A stretch of 64,000 nucleotides of DNA from Paucisalibacillus algeriensis (GTDB lineage: Bacteria; Bacillota; Bacilli; Bacillales; Amphibacillaceae). Location of the stretch: contig NZ_CBYO010000016.1 of NCBI RefSeq assembly GCF_000577245.1, forward strand, positions 124,001-188,000, given 5' to 3'. A program made the position numbers and the translations under genes. Below, piece after piece: positions 42,710 through 51,490 of the stretch. The notes below the pieces were generated by a model. That model was given only the letters and a program-made list of their open reading frames with translations, had not been told where the DNA came from and ran no database searches. Every line of letters starts with the position of its first letter. The first letter of the stretch is position 1.

Positions 42710-43834
42710 CTATTTAACAGATATTTTATCATAATACTCCATTAATCCTTCCGTAATGGCTTTTGCTACGGATTCCTGATATTCTTCTGTTTGCATTTTC
42801 TCAAGATCTCCTGGATTGGTCATAAATCCTAACTCAAGTAAAACGGCAGGATTTTGGTTATGTGCTAATACATAATAACCTTCTTTTCTTATACCCCGAT
42901 CAGACATATCCAGGTTATTAGTTAGCGCTGTATGAATCTCTTTTGCAAGATTTCCGCTTGTTGTGGAATTGGAATAATACGTATTAATACCATTTACAGA
43001 TGAATCACTAAAATAGTCATAATGGAGACTAATAAATACATCTGTTTTGTGGGTATTACTCTGCTTTACCCTATTCTGTAATGATATAAACGTATCATCT
43101 TTCCTTGTGAAATTTACTGTAGCTCCTTCTTGCTCCAAATACTCAGCCAGCTTTTTCGCAGTAGAAAGCGTAATGTTTTTTTCATAAACATCATCTTTAA
43201 CGGCACCAGGGTCACCACCACCGTGGCCAGCATCGATTAGAATATCATATCCATCTAATGTATTTTTTGTCACAACAATTGTATCTTCAGAAATTTGGAC
43301 TTTATTTGGTGTGTAAATGCCCACCGGTATCTCAACTTGTTCATCTAATGCATGTTCCGGTTTGTTCTTTTCGAAAAAGAAATCTTCATGCTGCTGCTCT
43401 GAATCGTTGCTATCATCTTCCACCGGCACGGATTTATTACCTTCTACTTTATTTAATTCTTCTTGTTCTTTTTCAACTGGAGCTTTTTCTGATGGATTTT
43501 CCTTATCTTCTTTTACTTCTGTATCTTCAGGTGCACTATTATCTTCAATTAATACTAATTTTTCTGAGTAAACCCAAACAGGCTGTCCATTATAGAAGGT
43601 TTTCACCCAACCGTCAATCTCATCAAATGTACGGAGTTTATCTCCTTCTACTAATGTACCAATACTTTCTGCTTCTTCACTGGGAGCAGTTCGCATCAGG
43701 CTTTCAGTTTGAACTTCAAATAATTTATTATGATCATTTTCTATTTCTTGTGCATGTGCGTTATTTATAGGAAAGAACGATACAAACACAACGAATAACC
43801 CTGTCCCCAAAAACATCTTTAAAACTTTACTCAT
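42710..43834 (-). CDS. N-acetylmuramoyl-L-alanine amidase with SH3b domain
   Basis: A 374-residue secreted cell-wall hydrolase. The signal peptide ends AHA (about residue 27). An SH3b-type wall-binding domain covers about 38-98, then a highly acidic Lys/Glu/Asp linker to about 180. The Amidase_3 catalytic domain (about 195-372) has DAGHGG, the YEKN Glu, SLHYD and LLELGF, which give the zinc ligands and catalytic Glu. It cuts the bond between MurNAc and L-Ala in peptidoglycan. The AGAAAGGGATT ribosome site is normal. Single gene. Confidence 0.92.
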   Translation of the reverse strand: MSKVLKMFLGTGLFVVFVSFFPINNAHAQEIENDHNKLFEVQTESLMRTAPSEEAESIGTLVEGDKLRTFDEIDGWVKTFYNGQPVWVYSEKLVLIEDNSAPEDTEVKEDKENPSEKAPVEKEQEELNKVEGNKSVPVEDDSNDSEQQHEDFFFEKNKPEHALDEQVEIPVGIYTPNKVQISEDTIVVTKNTLDGYDILIDAGHGGGDPGAVKDDVYEKNITLSTAKKLAEYLEQEGATVNFTRKDDTFISLQNRVKQSNTHKTDVFISLHYDYFSDSSVNGINTYYSNSTTSGNLAKEIHTALTNNLDMSDRGIRKEGYYVLAHNQNPAVLLELGFMTNPGDLEKMQTEEYQESVAKAITEGLMEYYDKISVK

Positions 43835-43859
43835 ATTCTCTCAATCCCTTTCTTTCAGA

Positions 43860-44470
43860 TTATGAATCTATCAAAAAGGATGGACAGTAAATAATAGATT
43901 TATACCTTTATAGTTAAAATTTTCGTGGACTTTAAAAAAAATGGTTCTTTATTAGTAGGTGACACCGGTTATCTACTAGGACAATTGACTGGGAGAAGTG
44001 AGAGTTCTGCTTCTTTGGTTGGGTATTTTATGTAAGTAGTATTCTATTAATCTATCACTTAGTACATGAAAGTAGTTTAGGTCCTTTATTGTTTTATGTC
44101 GAAAGAGCAAATTACAGGAAAATAGTAGACACTATATGCCAGGTAGTAACCATTAAGTCTATTTGTAAACAAATTTTGCAGACCATAGGGTAAGAAGTTT
44201 AGGTAAAGGGGACTATTAGGTTCTATCTACTGGTATTGGTTGTATCCAAATTTCTAGTAGTTAAAGTTTATGATTTCATCAACATTAATCCTATTTCGAC
44301 TTGAATAAACATTATCTCCAGTAATAAAGGAATCTATCTACATTATTTTAGAGTTTTAGCTGTTTTTTTGAAACTATTATACCAATAAACAAATAGTAGA
44401 TTTATAGGATTCTTTATTCTGAATTTCCTGTTAATATGGGCACAACGGGTGATATTTATGTGAAAAGTTG
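43860..44470. other. Long gene-free stretch between divergent genes
   Basis: About 660 bases without a supported gene. It contains a 15-base imperfect direct repeat (AATAATAGATTTATA at 43891, AATAGTAGATTTATA at 44392), several scattered TAGTAG motifs and a hairpin built on TAGTAGGTGAC / GTTATCTACTA near 43955. It must hold promoters for both flanking units; none is clear. Composition suggests a regulatory region or a decayed gene. Confidence 0.5.
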
Positions 44471-44501
44471 GAAAAAATATGATAGGAAGGTCGGGTGATA
44501 A

Positions 44502-44915
44502 ATGAAAAAAATACTAGTGGGTTTGATAGTAACTTCTTTATTGCTAGTTTTTTCAATGGTGACTGTTCATGGAAATAGTTTCACTTATAAGGAGAGGCTA
44601 GAAGACATGATTAGTAGTGTTGAAAACTTGTTTAAAGCGCAAAATGATAAACATGAAATAGTAGAGGAAGATCTTGCGCTGCTATATAAGGAAATGTCAG
44701 GCGCTACTGCTAACAACCTCGAGCAGTATAAAAGAAAATATCTATTGAATCTTGCTGAAAAAGAAGAGAATATTCAACTTCACGAACCTTTTACAGAGTA
44801 TACAGAACAAAAAAATAATGAAATCGAATCTGAGATTAGAGAAGATATTGCCTCATATATCAGTGAACTATTAGAACAGGATAACAATCAATTTAGGAAT
44901 AGAAAGGGAGAATAG
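44502..44915 (+). CDS. Secreted helical protein A (unknown)
   Basis: A 137-residue protein with a signal peptide likely cut after VHG (about residue 24). The mature part is short, charged and predicted helical, rich in Glu, Lys, Asn and Gln, with no cysteine. I recognise no family. It is the first of four tightly packed genes whose last member is a signal peptidase I, and its stop lies two bases before the next start. Confidence 0.75.
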   Translation: MKKILVGLIVTSLLLVFSMVTVHGNSFTYKERLEDMISSVENLFKAQNDKHEIVEEDLALLYKEMSGATANNLEQYKRKYLLNLAEKEENIQLHEPFTEYTEQKNNEIESEIREDIASYISELLEQDNNQFRNRKGE

Positions 44916-44917
44916 AG

Positions 44918-45697
44918 ATGAAAAAAGGAAAGAGCTTGAAGAAGAAAATTATTGCAGGTGTTGTAGCAGTTGGGGTTATATCCGGTTCAGGTGTAGCATT
45001 TGCCAATACAGATGCAGGTGCTAATCTACGTGCATGGTATGAAGGTATGTTCGGCCAAACCGTTAGCTCCATTGAGGAAGAGGTTACCGCATATGGGGAA
45101 AGCAGACTCCCAGCATTACAGGCAGAATATGAAGCATTAAAAGGAGAAGCACTAGTAGATATTGATTTATCTAGAGAATTAGCAACTGGCGAATCTTTGG
45201 AAGAAATTATTAATGCCAAACTAAGTCATCTAGATTCTCTTGATGCAGAAGAACAAGCTATTTTAGAAAATATTGGACTAGAATTTTATAATGTATTCCT
45301 AGATGGCTATTTTGAAATTCAACGACTTCAGCAAGAAGGGCTTGCGTTCGCTACTAATGACTTAGCTACCTATACTGGTGAAATTAGTCAAGCTGCTCAA
45401 GATGAAATGGCAGTAGACATTAATACAGCAAGAGATGAGGCAGTTCAAGAACTAGAAGATGCTATTCGTGCAGCACAAGAAGCTATTGGATCTGAGCTTG
45501 CAAATCAAGAGGAGATTACAACTCGTAATTTAAAGAACCAAATTGAATTTCACATCAGAGAGCTAAGAGGTCAAGTGACAACTTTGCTAGATTCATTAGT
45601 GGCAGATCAAGAAGCAATTATTGTTGCTAAGGCACAAGAACTAGAAGATGGTGCAAAAGCAGCTCTAGATGAAGTTGTAAATGGAATAAATCAATAA
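44918..45697 (+). CDS. Secreted helical protein B (unknown)
   Basis: A 259-residue exported protein with a basic N-terminus (KKGKSLKKK), hydrophobic core and signal cut after AFA (about residue 29). The mature part begins NTDAGANLRAWYEGMF and is otherwise helical with many Ala, Glu, Gln and Leu, suited to a coiled coil. The basic start and the D-x4-6-L-x2-W motif after the cut recur in the next-but-one gene product, so the two are probably diverged copies. No cysteine and no LPXTG. It may be a surface or matrix fibre protein, which is inference only. Confidence 0.78.
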   Translation: MKKGKSLKKKIIAGVVAVGVISGSGVAFANTDAGANLRAWYEGMFGQTVSSIEEEVTAYGESRLPALQAEYEALKGEALVDIDLSRELATGESLEEIINAKLSHLDSLDAEEQAILENIGLEFYNVFLDGYFEIQRLQQEGLAFATNDLATYTGEISQAAQDEMAVDINTARDEAVQELEDAIRAAQEAIGSELANQEEITTRNLKNQIEFHIRELRGQVTTLLDSLVADQEAIIVAKAQELEDGAKAALDEVVNGINQ

Positions 45698-45798
45698 TAG
45701 TGTTATAGATCAAGTGGATGCCTAGTATTGGGTCTGACTCCCATGTATGCCTGGAGCAGATCCTTTCAGGGGATCTATTTCTATTAGGAGGTTAATTT

Positions 45799-46437
45799 AT
45801 GAAGAAAGGAAAGAAACTATCCCTAAAAATAATTGGAACACTTTTCGCTATATTTTTATTGATCAGTAGTGTTAGAGTTGCTTTTGCTGAGCAGGATATT
45901 GCACAGATGTTATATAGTTGGATGGATAATAAAAGAACTCAATCTATTCATGAATTAGAGCAAAGCATCTCATTAGAACAAGTAGAGCAAACAACCAGAC
46001 TAAAACGTGAGATTCAACATGTGATTACCTCAGCAGAACAACAACATCAGGAATTTCTTACGAATGAAAAGGTAAAACGGAAAAATAGATTAGAAGAATA
46101 TGCTGATAAATTGATTAAAAATTATGACGTCACAATGGATTCAGGTGAAAATGTTATTAATAAGTTAGAGTGTATCGCTTTGAATGCAGAAATAGAAATG
46201 GATATTGTTTTGGGGCTGAAGGATAAAAGCGAATTAAGGGACTGCGGAGAATTAACAGTTGTGAGACCTGTTATTAAAGGTGAAGAAAGTGGGGAAAATG
46301 CTTTAGATCAAGAAAGCATAATAGAAACAGCAAAGGAACATGAGATTTCAGAAGAAGAAGTACAAGAACCAGAAAGTCCAAACAATAGTCGTAAGGAAGA
46401 AGAAGGTTCTGGTGATAAAGTGGAATCTGCTGAATAA
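45799..46437 (+). CDS. Secreted helical protein C (unknown)
   Basis: A 212-residue exported protein. Signal peptide KKGKKLSLK plus a hydrophobic core, cut after AFA (about residue 30); the mature start EQDIAQMLYSWMDNK parallels the previous protein. A charged coiled-coil-like part is followed by a strongly acidic, Glu-rich tail of about 50 residues. Two cysteines (in KLECIAL and RDCGEL) could form a disulfide. TAGGAGG gives a strong start, and a weak AGATCC/GGATCT hairpin lies in the 100-base gap before it. Confidence 0.75.
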   Translation: MKKGKKLSLKIIGTLFAIFLLISSVRVAFAEQDIAQMLYSWMDNKRTQSIHELEQSISLEQVEQTTRLKREIQHVITSAEQQHQEFLTNEKVKRKNRLEEYADKLIKNYDVTMDSGENVINKLECIALNAEIEMDIVLGLKDKSELRDCGELTVVRPVIKGEESGENALDQESIIETAKEHEISEEEVQEPESPNNSRKEEEGSGDKVESAE

Positions 46438-46468
46438 GTTAAAATCCTTCTAGTGGTAGGTGGTATAG

Positions 46469-47014
46469 ATGGAAACGGGTATTTTTGTTGATGAACGTAG
46501 TGTTGAGAAAGAAGAGGAAAAGAAAGCCAGTTGGGGTAGTTGGACTGTTTTTATTATCAGTATAGTATTGATATTCATTATTGTTCGTTTTGTTATCGGA
46601 GTTATTACTATTTCTGGTAATTCAATGAATCCTACAATAGAAGATGGTGACCTATTATTAACTAGTAATCTGATTTTTACAGTTGAGCGGAATGATATGA
46701 TTGTTTTTCGAGACGACAATGGATTTAATGTTATAAAAAGGGTAATTGGATTACCAAATGATAGAATTGCAATACAGAATGGGGCTGTTTTGGTTAATGG
46801 GGAAATAGTTAACGAAACCTATACGACGGGTCTATCAAATGATATGGAGGAAATAATAGTCCCGAGCAAATCCTATTTTGTCTTAGGGGATAATCGAACA
46901 CCAGGTGAAAGTTTGGATAGTAGAGATCATAACGTAGGGACAATTGATGAGAAACATGTATTAGGTGAGGTAATCATTTCCTTATTCCCTTTTTCCTTAA
47001 TGAGTATACAATAA
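46469..47014 (+). CDS. Signal peptidase I
   Basis: A 181-residue membrane protease that removes Sec signal peptides. One N-terminal helix (about 25-45) is followed by the catalytic serine S52 in SGNSMNP and lysine K90 in NVIKRVIG, then LGDNRTPGESLDSRD. This is the usual Gram-positive P-type enzyme, not the ER-type SipW. It lies directly after three secreted-protein genes, which suggests it is dedicated to them, as SipW is to TasA and TapA. Confidence 0.92.
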   Translation: METGIFVDERSVEKEEEKKASWGSWTVFIISIVLIFIIVRFVIGVITISGNSMNPTIEDGDLLLTSNLIFTVERNDMIVFRDDNGFNVIKRVIGLPNDRIAIQNGAVLVNGEIVNETYTTGLSNDMEEIIVPSKSYFVLGDNRTPGESLDSRDHNVGTIDEKHVLGEVIISLFPFSLMSIQ

Positions 47015-47063
47015 GTGCCAGAACTGCGATAAATTCGACAATTCGTAGTGCCTGGCACTTTAC
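47014..47063. terminator. Terminator made from the dispersed GTGCC repeat (copy 4)
   Basis: AGTGCCAG and ACTGCGA pair with TCGTAGT and CTGGCACT; the loop holds AAATTCGACAAT, the second module of the dispersed repeat. It begins at the last base of the signal peptidase stop codon and is followed by TTTACTATTT. Confidence 0.7.
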
Positions 47064-47137
47064 TATTTATGGTACTTAAGACCGAACAATTCGATTAGTT
47101 TCGACAAGATTAGTGTTTTAATGGCACTAGAATAGTA

Positions 47138-47166
47138 TTGATTATGCTCGTATATTCGCATATAAT
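47138..47166 (+). promoter_or_regulatory. Promoter of the amino-acid ABC transporter operon
   Basis: TTGATT and a perfect TATAAT are spaced by exactly 17 bases, 77 bases before the start codon. Confidence 0.75.
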
Positions 47167-47242
47167 TATAATAATCATCCAAATTATTTGATAATTGTAA
47201 AAAGAGTGATGATATCAAAAAGGGAGAGGGGATTCATTTTAT

Positions 47243-48016
47243 ATGAGGTATTTTAAGAAATACTGGTCCGTTGTCTTCTTAGTAATTACATTAAGTTTGA
47301 TTTTAGCTGCTTGTGGTTCAAGCACAGGCTCAGGTTCATCAGGAGAAAAGTTAGTTGTTGCTACTGATGCTACATATGCACCAATGGAATACATGGATGA
47401 TAATGGGAAAATCGTCGGTATAGACATTGATATTGTAGATGCAATCGCAGATGCAGCAGGCTTCGAAGTGGAATATAAGAACTATGGCTGGGAGCCGTTG
47501 TTTGCTGCGGTAGAAAATGGAGAAGTTGATTTTGCGGTATCTTCAATTACCATTACGAAGGATCGAAAGGAAACCTTTGATTTTACCGATCCATACTTTG
47601 TCGCAAACCAGGTAATTCTTGTACCTGCAGATAGTGATATTAAGAGTTTTGAAGATTTAAAGGATAAAAAAGTATCGGTACAAATCAATACAACTGGTCA
47701 TGAGGTTGTCAAAGATTTACTGGGAAATACTAGTGCAGATATTGTTGCAACAGAAACAATGCCACTTGCGATTACGGAAATGTTAAATGGAAACGCAGAT
47801 GCATCAGTTGGTGATAACTCGGTCGTTTTAGAATATGTGAAAAACAATCCGGATGTAGAATTGAAGACACTTGAAGATGATAGTTTTGAAAAAGAATACT
47901 ATGGATTAATGGTGCAAAAGGGGAACTCAGAGATTATTGATTTGCTTAATGAAGGAATCCAAAAAATTAAAGAAGATGGCACATTAAAAGAAATCACTGG
48001 TATGGATATCGAATAG
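47243..48016 (+). CDS. Polar amino-acid ABC transporter, substrate-binding lipoprotein
   Basis: A 257-residue SBP_bac_3 protein that captures an amino acid outside the membrane. The lipoprotein signal ends LAAC (about residue 24). Family segments include VVATDATYAPMEYMDDNG, VDFAVSSITITKDRKETFDFTDPYF and KKVSVQINTTGHE. The ligand could be glutamine, arginine, cystine or another polar amino acid. First gene of a three-gene importer. Confidence 0.92.
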   Translation: MRYFKKYWSVVFLVITLSLILAACGSSTGSGSSGEKLVVATDATYAPMEYMDDNGKIVGIDIDIVDAIADAAGFEVEYKNYGWEPLFAAVENGEVDFAVSSITITKDRKETFDFTDPYFVANQVILVPADSDIKSFEDLKDKKVSVQINTTGHEVVKDLLGNTSADIVATETMPLAITEMLNGNADASVGDNSVVLEYVKNNPDVELKTLEDDSFEKEYYGLMVQKGNSEIIDLLNEGIQKIKEDGTLKEITGMDIE

Positions 48017-48057
48017 CCTCAGGGTAGTAACAGACCGATATCATACTGGAGGTGGAC

Positions 48058-48789
48058 ATGATAGATTTTTTAGATGCTATTCGGTTTGACATGATTTGGA
48101 ATTACAAAGAACTTTTTATTCGTGGTCTTTGGATTACACTTAGTCTTACAGCTGTTGGTTATGTCGGTGGTATCATACTTGGGCTTTTCCTTGGGATAGG
48201 AAAGCTTTCTAAGATTAAGTGGATTTATTATCCAGCCAAGTATTATGTGGATTTTTTTCGTGGAACACCATTATTGGTTCAAATCCTTCTTATTCACTTA
48301 GCGGTAATTCCAAGCATTTTCGGTCATTCATTAGGTTACTTTGTGTCCGGTGCTACAGCACTTATGCTAAACTGTGCAGCCTATAATGCAGAAATCATTC
48401 GTGCGGGGATTCAGTCAATTGAAAAAGGACAAATGGAAGCAGCACGTTCTCTTGGTATGCCGCAAGGGGAAGCAATGCGATTTATTATCTTGCCACAGGC
48501 ATTTCGCAGGATGATTCCACCACTTGGAAATGAATTAATAGCCTTGTTAAAAGATTCTTCCTTGGTAACGGTAATTGCTGCAAATGACCTGTTGTATGCT
48601 GGAAAAGTTGTAGCAGGTGCTTATGCACGTTTCTGGGAGCCGTACATTACGGTGGCTATTCTATACTTACTATTGACATGGGTATTTACAAAAGTAATTG
48701 CTTATGTGGAAAAACGGTATAGTAACAGCTATATACCTTCACAAAGGCGCAGGTTATTCTCATTCGGACGCGCTTCGGCAGGAGGGTAA
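48058..48789 (+). CDS. Polar amino-acid ABC transporter permease
   Basis: A 243-residue permease with five helices. The ATPase-contact EAA loop is seen as [20 protein letters not shown]. The ATG at 48058 follows GGAGGTGG; a GTG six bases upstream lies inside that site. It pairs with the lipoprotein before it and the ATPase after it (two-base gap). Confidence 0.92.
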   Translation: MIDFLDAIRFDMIWNYKELFIRGLWITLSLTAVGYVGGIILGLFLGIGKLSKIKWIYYPAKYYVDFFRGTPLLVQILLIHLAVIPSIFGHSLGYFVSGATALMLNCAAYNAEIIRAGIQSIEKGQMEAARSLGMPQGEAMRFIILPQAFRRMIPPLGNELIALLKDSSLVTVIAANDLLYAGKVVAGAYARFWEPYITVAILYLLLTWVFTKVIAYVEKRYSNSYIPSQRRRLFSFGRASAGG

Positions 48790-48791
48790 AC

Positions 48792-49514
48792 ATGATAAAA
48801 ATACAAGGATTGCATAAATCGTTTGGAAAATTAGAGGTTTTGAGAGGAATAAATTGTAATATAAGTGAAAAGGAAGTAGTCTGTGTTATTGGTCCAAGTG
48901 GGTCTGGAAAAAGTACCTTTTTGCGCTGTATCAATTTATTAGAAGAGGTCACAGCTGGATCCATATATATTGATGGCGTTAAGATAAATAGTAAAGACAC
49001 GGATATTAATGAAATACGTAAAGAAGTAGGGATGGTGTTTCAACAATTCAACCTATTTCCCCATATGAATGTGTTAGAAAATATCACAATTGCCCCAAAG
49101 AGAATTAGAAAAATGCATGAGATAGAAGCGAATGATTTGGCGTACCAGTTGTTGGAGAAGGTTGGGCTTAGAGATAAGGCTAGCGCTTATCCCGAACAGC
49201 TTTCCGGTGGACAAATGCAACGTGTAGCCATTGCGAGAGCTATGGCAATGCGACCAAAGGTCATGCTATTTGATGAACCAACATCTGCGTTGGACCCAGA
49301 AATGGTAAAAGAAGTGCTAGATGTTATGAAACAACTCGCTAAGGATGGTATGACAATGGTTGTGGTTACTCATGAAATGGGCTTTGCACGGGAAATGGGT
49401 GACAGGGTACTATTTATGGATGAAGGCATCATCATGGAGGAAGGTACACCTTCTGAAGTATTTGGCCAACCAAAGAGTACTAGAACTCAAGATTTCTTGA
49501 GTAAAGTGCTTTAA
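48792..49514 (+). CDS. Polar amino-acid ABC transporter ATP-binding protein
   Basis: A 240-residue importer ATPase of the GlnQ class. Walker [11 protein letters not shown]-loop [12 protein letters not shown], signature [14 protein letters not shown], Walker [15 protein letters not shown] and the switch [10 protein letters not shown] are all intact. Last gene of the importer operon; it converges with proline dehydrogenase. Confidence 0.94.
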   Translation: MIKIQGLHKSFGKLEVLRGINCNISEKEVVCVIGPSGSGKSTFLRCINLLEEVTAGSIYIDGVKINSKDTDINEIRKEVGMVFQQFNLFPHMNVLENITIAPKRIRKMHEIEANDLAYQLLEKVGLRDKASAYPEQLSGGQMQRVAIARAMAMRPKVMLFDEPTSALDPEMVKEVLDVMKQLAKDGMTMVVVTHEMGFAREMGDRVLFMDEGIIMEEGTPSEVFGQPKSTRTQDFLSKVL

Positions 49515-49578
49515 AAGGTTTTTAGATGGAAGTCCTTCTTGAATGGAAGGCTTTATCTATTATTCTTAATACAAAAAA

Positions 49579-49607
49579 TCCTCCAGCAAGAAAATGTTGC
49601 TGGAGGA
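49579..49607. terminator. Bidirectional terminator between convergent genes
   Basis: TCCTCCAGCAA pairs perfectly with TTGCTGGAGGA. The minus-strand side is followed by TTTTTTG and serves proline dehydrogenase. A separate AAGTCCTTC/GGAAGGCTT hairpin near 49527-49552 serves the ABC operon. Confidence 0.8.
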
Positions 49608-49615
49608 ATATTAAT

Positions 49616-50593
49616 TTACTTTTTTCTCTTCTTAGTCAATCTACCTAAAACAAATGCTCCTGCAGCAACTCCTAATACAGTATTAGTTCTCTTATTAAAT
49701 ACTTGTTTAACCATGAGATTAATATTTTGTGGACGTTCGGCTAGACGACGCATGTAGTAGCCATACCAGTCATCACCAAATGGAACATAGGTACAGAAGT
49801 TATAGCCTTCTTTTGCTAATTCTAATTGCATATCTTTACGGAATCCGTACAACATTTGGAATTCAAATTTATCTAATGAAACATTATTTTCTTTTACAAA
49901 TTCCTTCACATGATTAATGACTCTGTGATCATGTGTTGCGATGGATGTGAATTTTCCACTAAGTAAATGATACTCTATTAGTTTTAAGAAGTTATTATCA
50001 ATATCCTTTTTATCTTGGAATGCTACTGATTCAGGTTCTTTGTATGCACCTTTAACAATGCGTAGGCGATAGTCCTTATATTTTTCAATGTTTTTTACTG
50101 AATCATAGAAATACGCTTGAATAACAGTTCCAATATTATCGAATTCAACAGAAAGCTCGTCAATCAAATCAAAAGAGGGTTTTAAATGGCCATAGTCTTC
50201 CATGTCAAAATTGATGAAGATATCATATTCTTTCGCTTTGGAAACGATTTCTTTTAAGTTCTGCTTACAAAACTCATAGTCAATATCAAGCCCAAGTTGT
50301 GTTGGTTTTAAAGAAATATGGGCATCGGCATTGTTTGTATGAATTGCTTCAATTACCTCTAAGATCTGGTTCTTCGCATTAAGAGCTTCGGATTCTTCTA
50401 ATACAAATTCTCCCAAGTTATCAATTGTTGCAGAGATGCCATTGTTATTTAATTCTTTTACACTTTGAATCATATCTTGAATATTAGTACCAGCAACTAC
50501 AGATTGGGCACCTAGTTTTAAACCGTATTTTTTCGCAGTAGTATTTAAGAATTGATTTTGTGACATACCAATGAAGAAATCTTTTAAGTTCAT
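49616..50593 (-). CDS. Proline dehydrogenase
   Basis: A 325-residue FAD-dependent enzyme oxidising proline to pyrroline-5-carboxylate, first step of proline use as carbon and nitrogen source. Conserved PRODH stretches are seen as ATIDNLGEFV, VKGAYKEPESVAF, FEFQMLYGFR and YMRRLAERPQN. After the normal family end there is an extra 25-residue tail, hydrophobic (VLGVAAGAFVLGRL) and ending KKRKK, which may place it at the membrane near the quinone pool. No PutA-type P5C dehydrogenase fusion and no putC neighbour. Confidence 0.92.
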   Translation of the reverse strand: MNLKDFFIGMSQNQFLNTTAKKYGLKLGAQSVVAGTNIQDMIQSVKELNNNGISATIDNLGEFVLEESEALNAKNQILEVIEAIHTNNADAHISLKPTQLGLDIDYEFCKQNLKEIVSKAKEYDIFINFDMEDYGHLKPSFDLIDELSVEFDNIGTVIQAYFYDSVKNIEKYKDYRLRIVKGAYKEPESVAFQDKKDIDNNFLKLIEYHLLSGKFTSIATHDHRVINHVKEFVKENNVSLDKFEFQMLYGFRKDMQLELAKEGYNFCTYVPFGDDWYGYYMRRLAERPQNINLMVKQVFNKRTNTVLGVAAGAFVLGRLTKKRKK

Positions 50594-50627
50594 TATTCAT
50601 ACCTCATTTTCTTTTACTTTTTCTTTT

Positions 50628-50657
50628 ATTATAACGGAAAAAGATGTTTTCTGTCAC
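50628..50657 (-). promoter_or_regulatory. Promoter of proline dehydrogenase
   Basis: On the minus strand GTGACA and a perfect TATAAT are spaced by 18 bases, about 35 bases before the start codon. Confidence 0.55.
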
Positions 50658-50663
50658 TTCTTG

Positions 50664-50681
50664 TATATTGTCTACAATATA
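50664..50681. promoter_or_regulatory. 18-bp palindrome upstream of the proline dehydrogenase promoter
   Basis: TATATTGT-CT-ACAATATA, eight-base perfect arms around two bases, lies seven bases beyond the -35 box and overlaps the ctaG stop codon. It looks like an operator or activator site; no regulator is identified. Confidence 0.45.
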
Positions 50682-51490
50682 TCGCTAGTTTGATTGCTAT
50701 GGGAGTAATCGGTTGATTTTCTTATTCTAGGTCTCGAAGCCTTATACCATTGATGACATAGAATAATAATGATAATCAGATCTATAGCGTCTCCGCCATA
50801 GTACATCAACATTCCTCCTAATTCGGCTTCAGGTTGTGGTACACCCTTTGGTGGAAAAGCATAGATGTATTTGGCTAGGATAGCATGTGCCGCTAAAGCA
50901 ATTACTAGTATGATAGAACGATACATATAGGTATGACGTTGCAGGGTTGGTTCGATGTAAATCATAGACATGGTAAATAAATAACTCGCCAGAAATACAT
51001 GTACATGTATTAAGAGATACAATAGAGCATTCTCATGCATGGATGAATATAGACTTGTTGTATATAGAAGCCACAATCCACCCATATTCAGGACCGAAGC
51101 GATAATAGGTTGGTGCATAAATTGAATAGGTTTGCTTTTTAATAAAGTCGTTACTTTTCTAGCATTATGCGTAGAAATTGAACGAAGAAAAATGGTCATA
51201 GGTGCACCTAATAACAAAAGTAATGGTGCCAGCATTCCAAGAAATAGATGGGTAATCATATGTATGGAAAAATCTTGATGTGCAAGTTTAGCTAATGGGC
51301 CTGTAATGGATAACAAGGCGCACAGAATCCCTAGAGTGAAGAAAATAATACGATAGAATGGCCATTTTTTAAACTTTCTATTGGAATAATATACTGCGAG
51401 AAGGTAGCCGATGAATCCAACAATAAATGGAATCGCCATTAGTTTTTCAAGAAAATGGATTGCTTCTGGGAGATGGTGATGTGTATTCAT
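50672..51490 (-). CDS. ctaG: CtaG family cytochrome c oxidase assembly protein
   Basis: A 272-residue membrane protein with seven or so helices of the CtaG (caa3 assembly) family. Conserved histidines are visible in the helices (HMITHLFLGMLAP, HVHVFLASYLF, HAILAKYIYAFPP), where they may bind copper. Its ATG overlaps the stop of the DUF2243 gene, and this pair recurs in Bacillaceae. Role in copper or oxidase assembly is taken from the family. Confidence 0.85.
   Translation of the reverse strand: MNTHHHLPEAIHFLEKLMAIPFIVGFIGYLLAVYYSNRKFKKWPFYRIIFFTLGILCALLSITGPLAKLAHQDFSIHMITHLFLGMLAPLLLLLGAPMTIFLRSISTHNARKVTTLLKSKPIQFMHQPIIASVLNMGGLWLLYTTSLYSSMHENALLYLLIHVHVFLASYLFTMSMIYIEPTLQRHTYMYRSIILVIALAAHAILAKYIYAFPPKGVPQPEAELGGMLMYYGGDAIDLIIIIILCHQWYKASRPRIRKSTDYSHSNQTSDIL

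Noticed and set aside
43258-43770. A 170-codon plus-strand frame opposite the amidase
   Set aside because: It is a shadow of the acidic linker and SH3 region of the amidase; no ribosome site and strange composition.
44502-47014. tapA-sipW-tasA biofilm operon
   Set aside because: The peptidase is P-type rather than ER-type SipW, and the secreted proteins do not show TasA/camelysin features.
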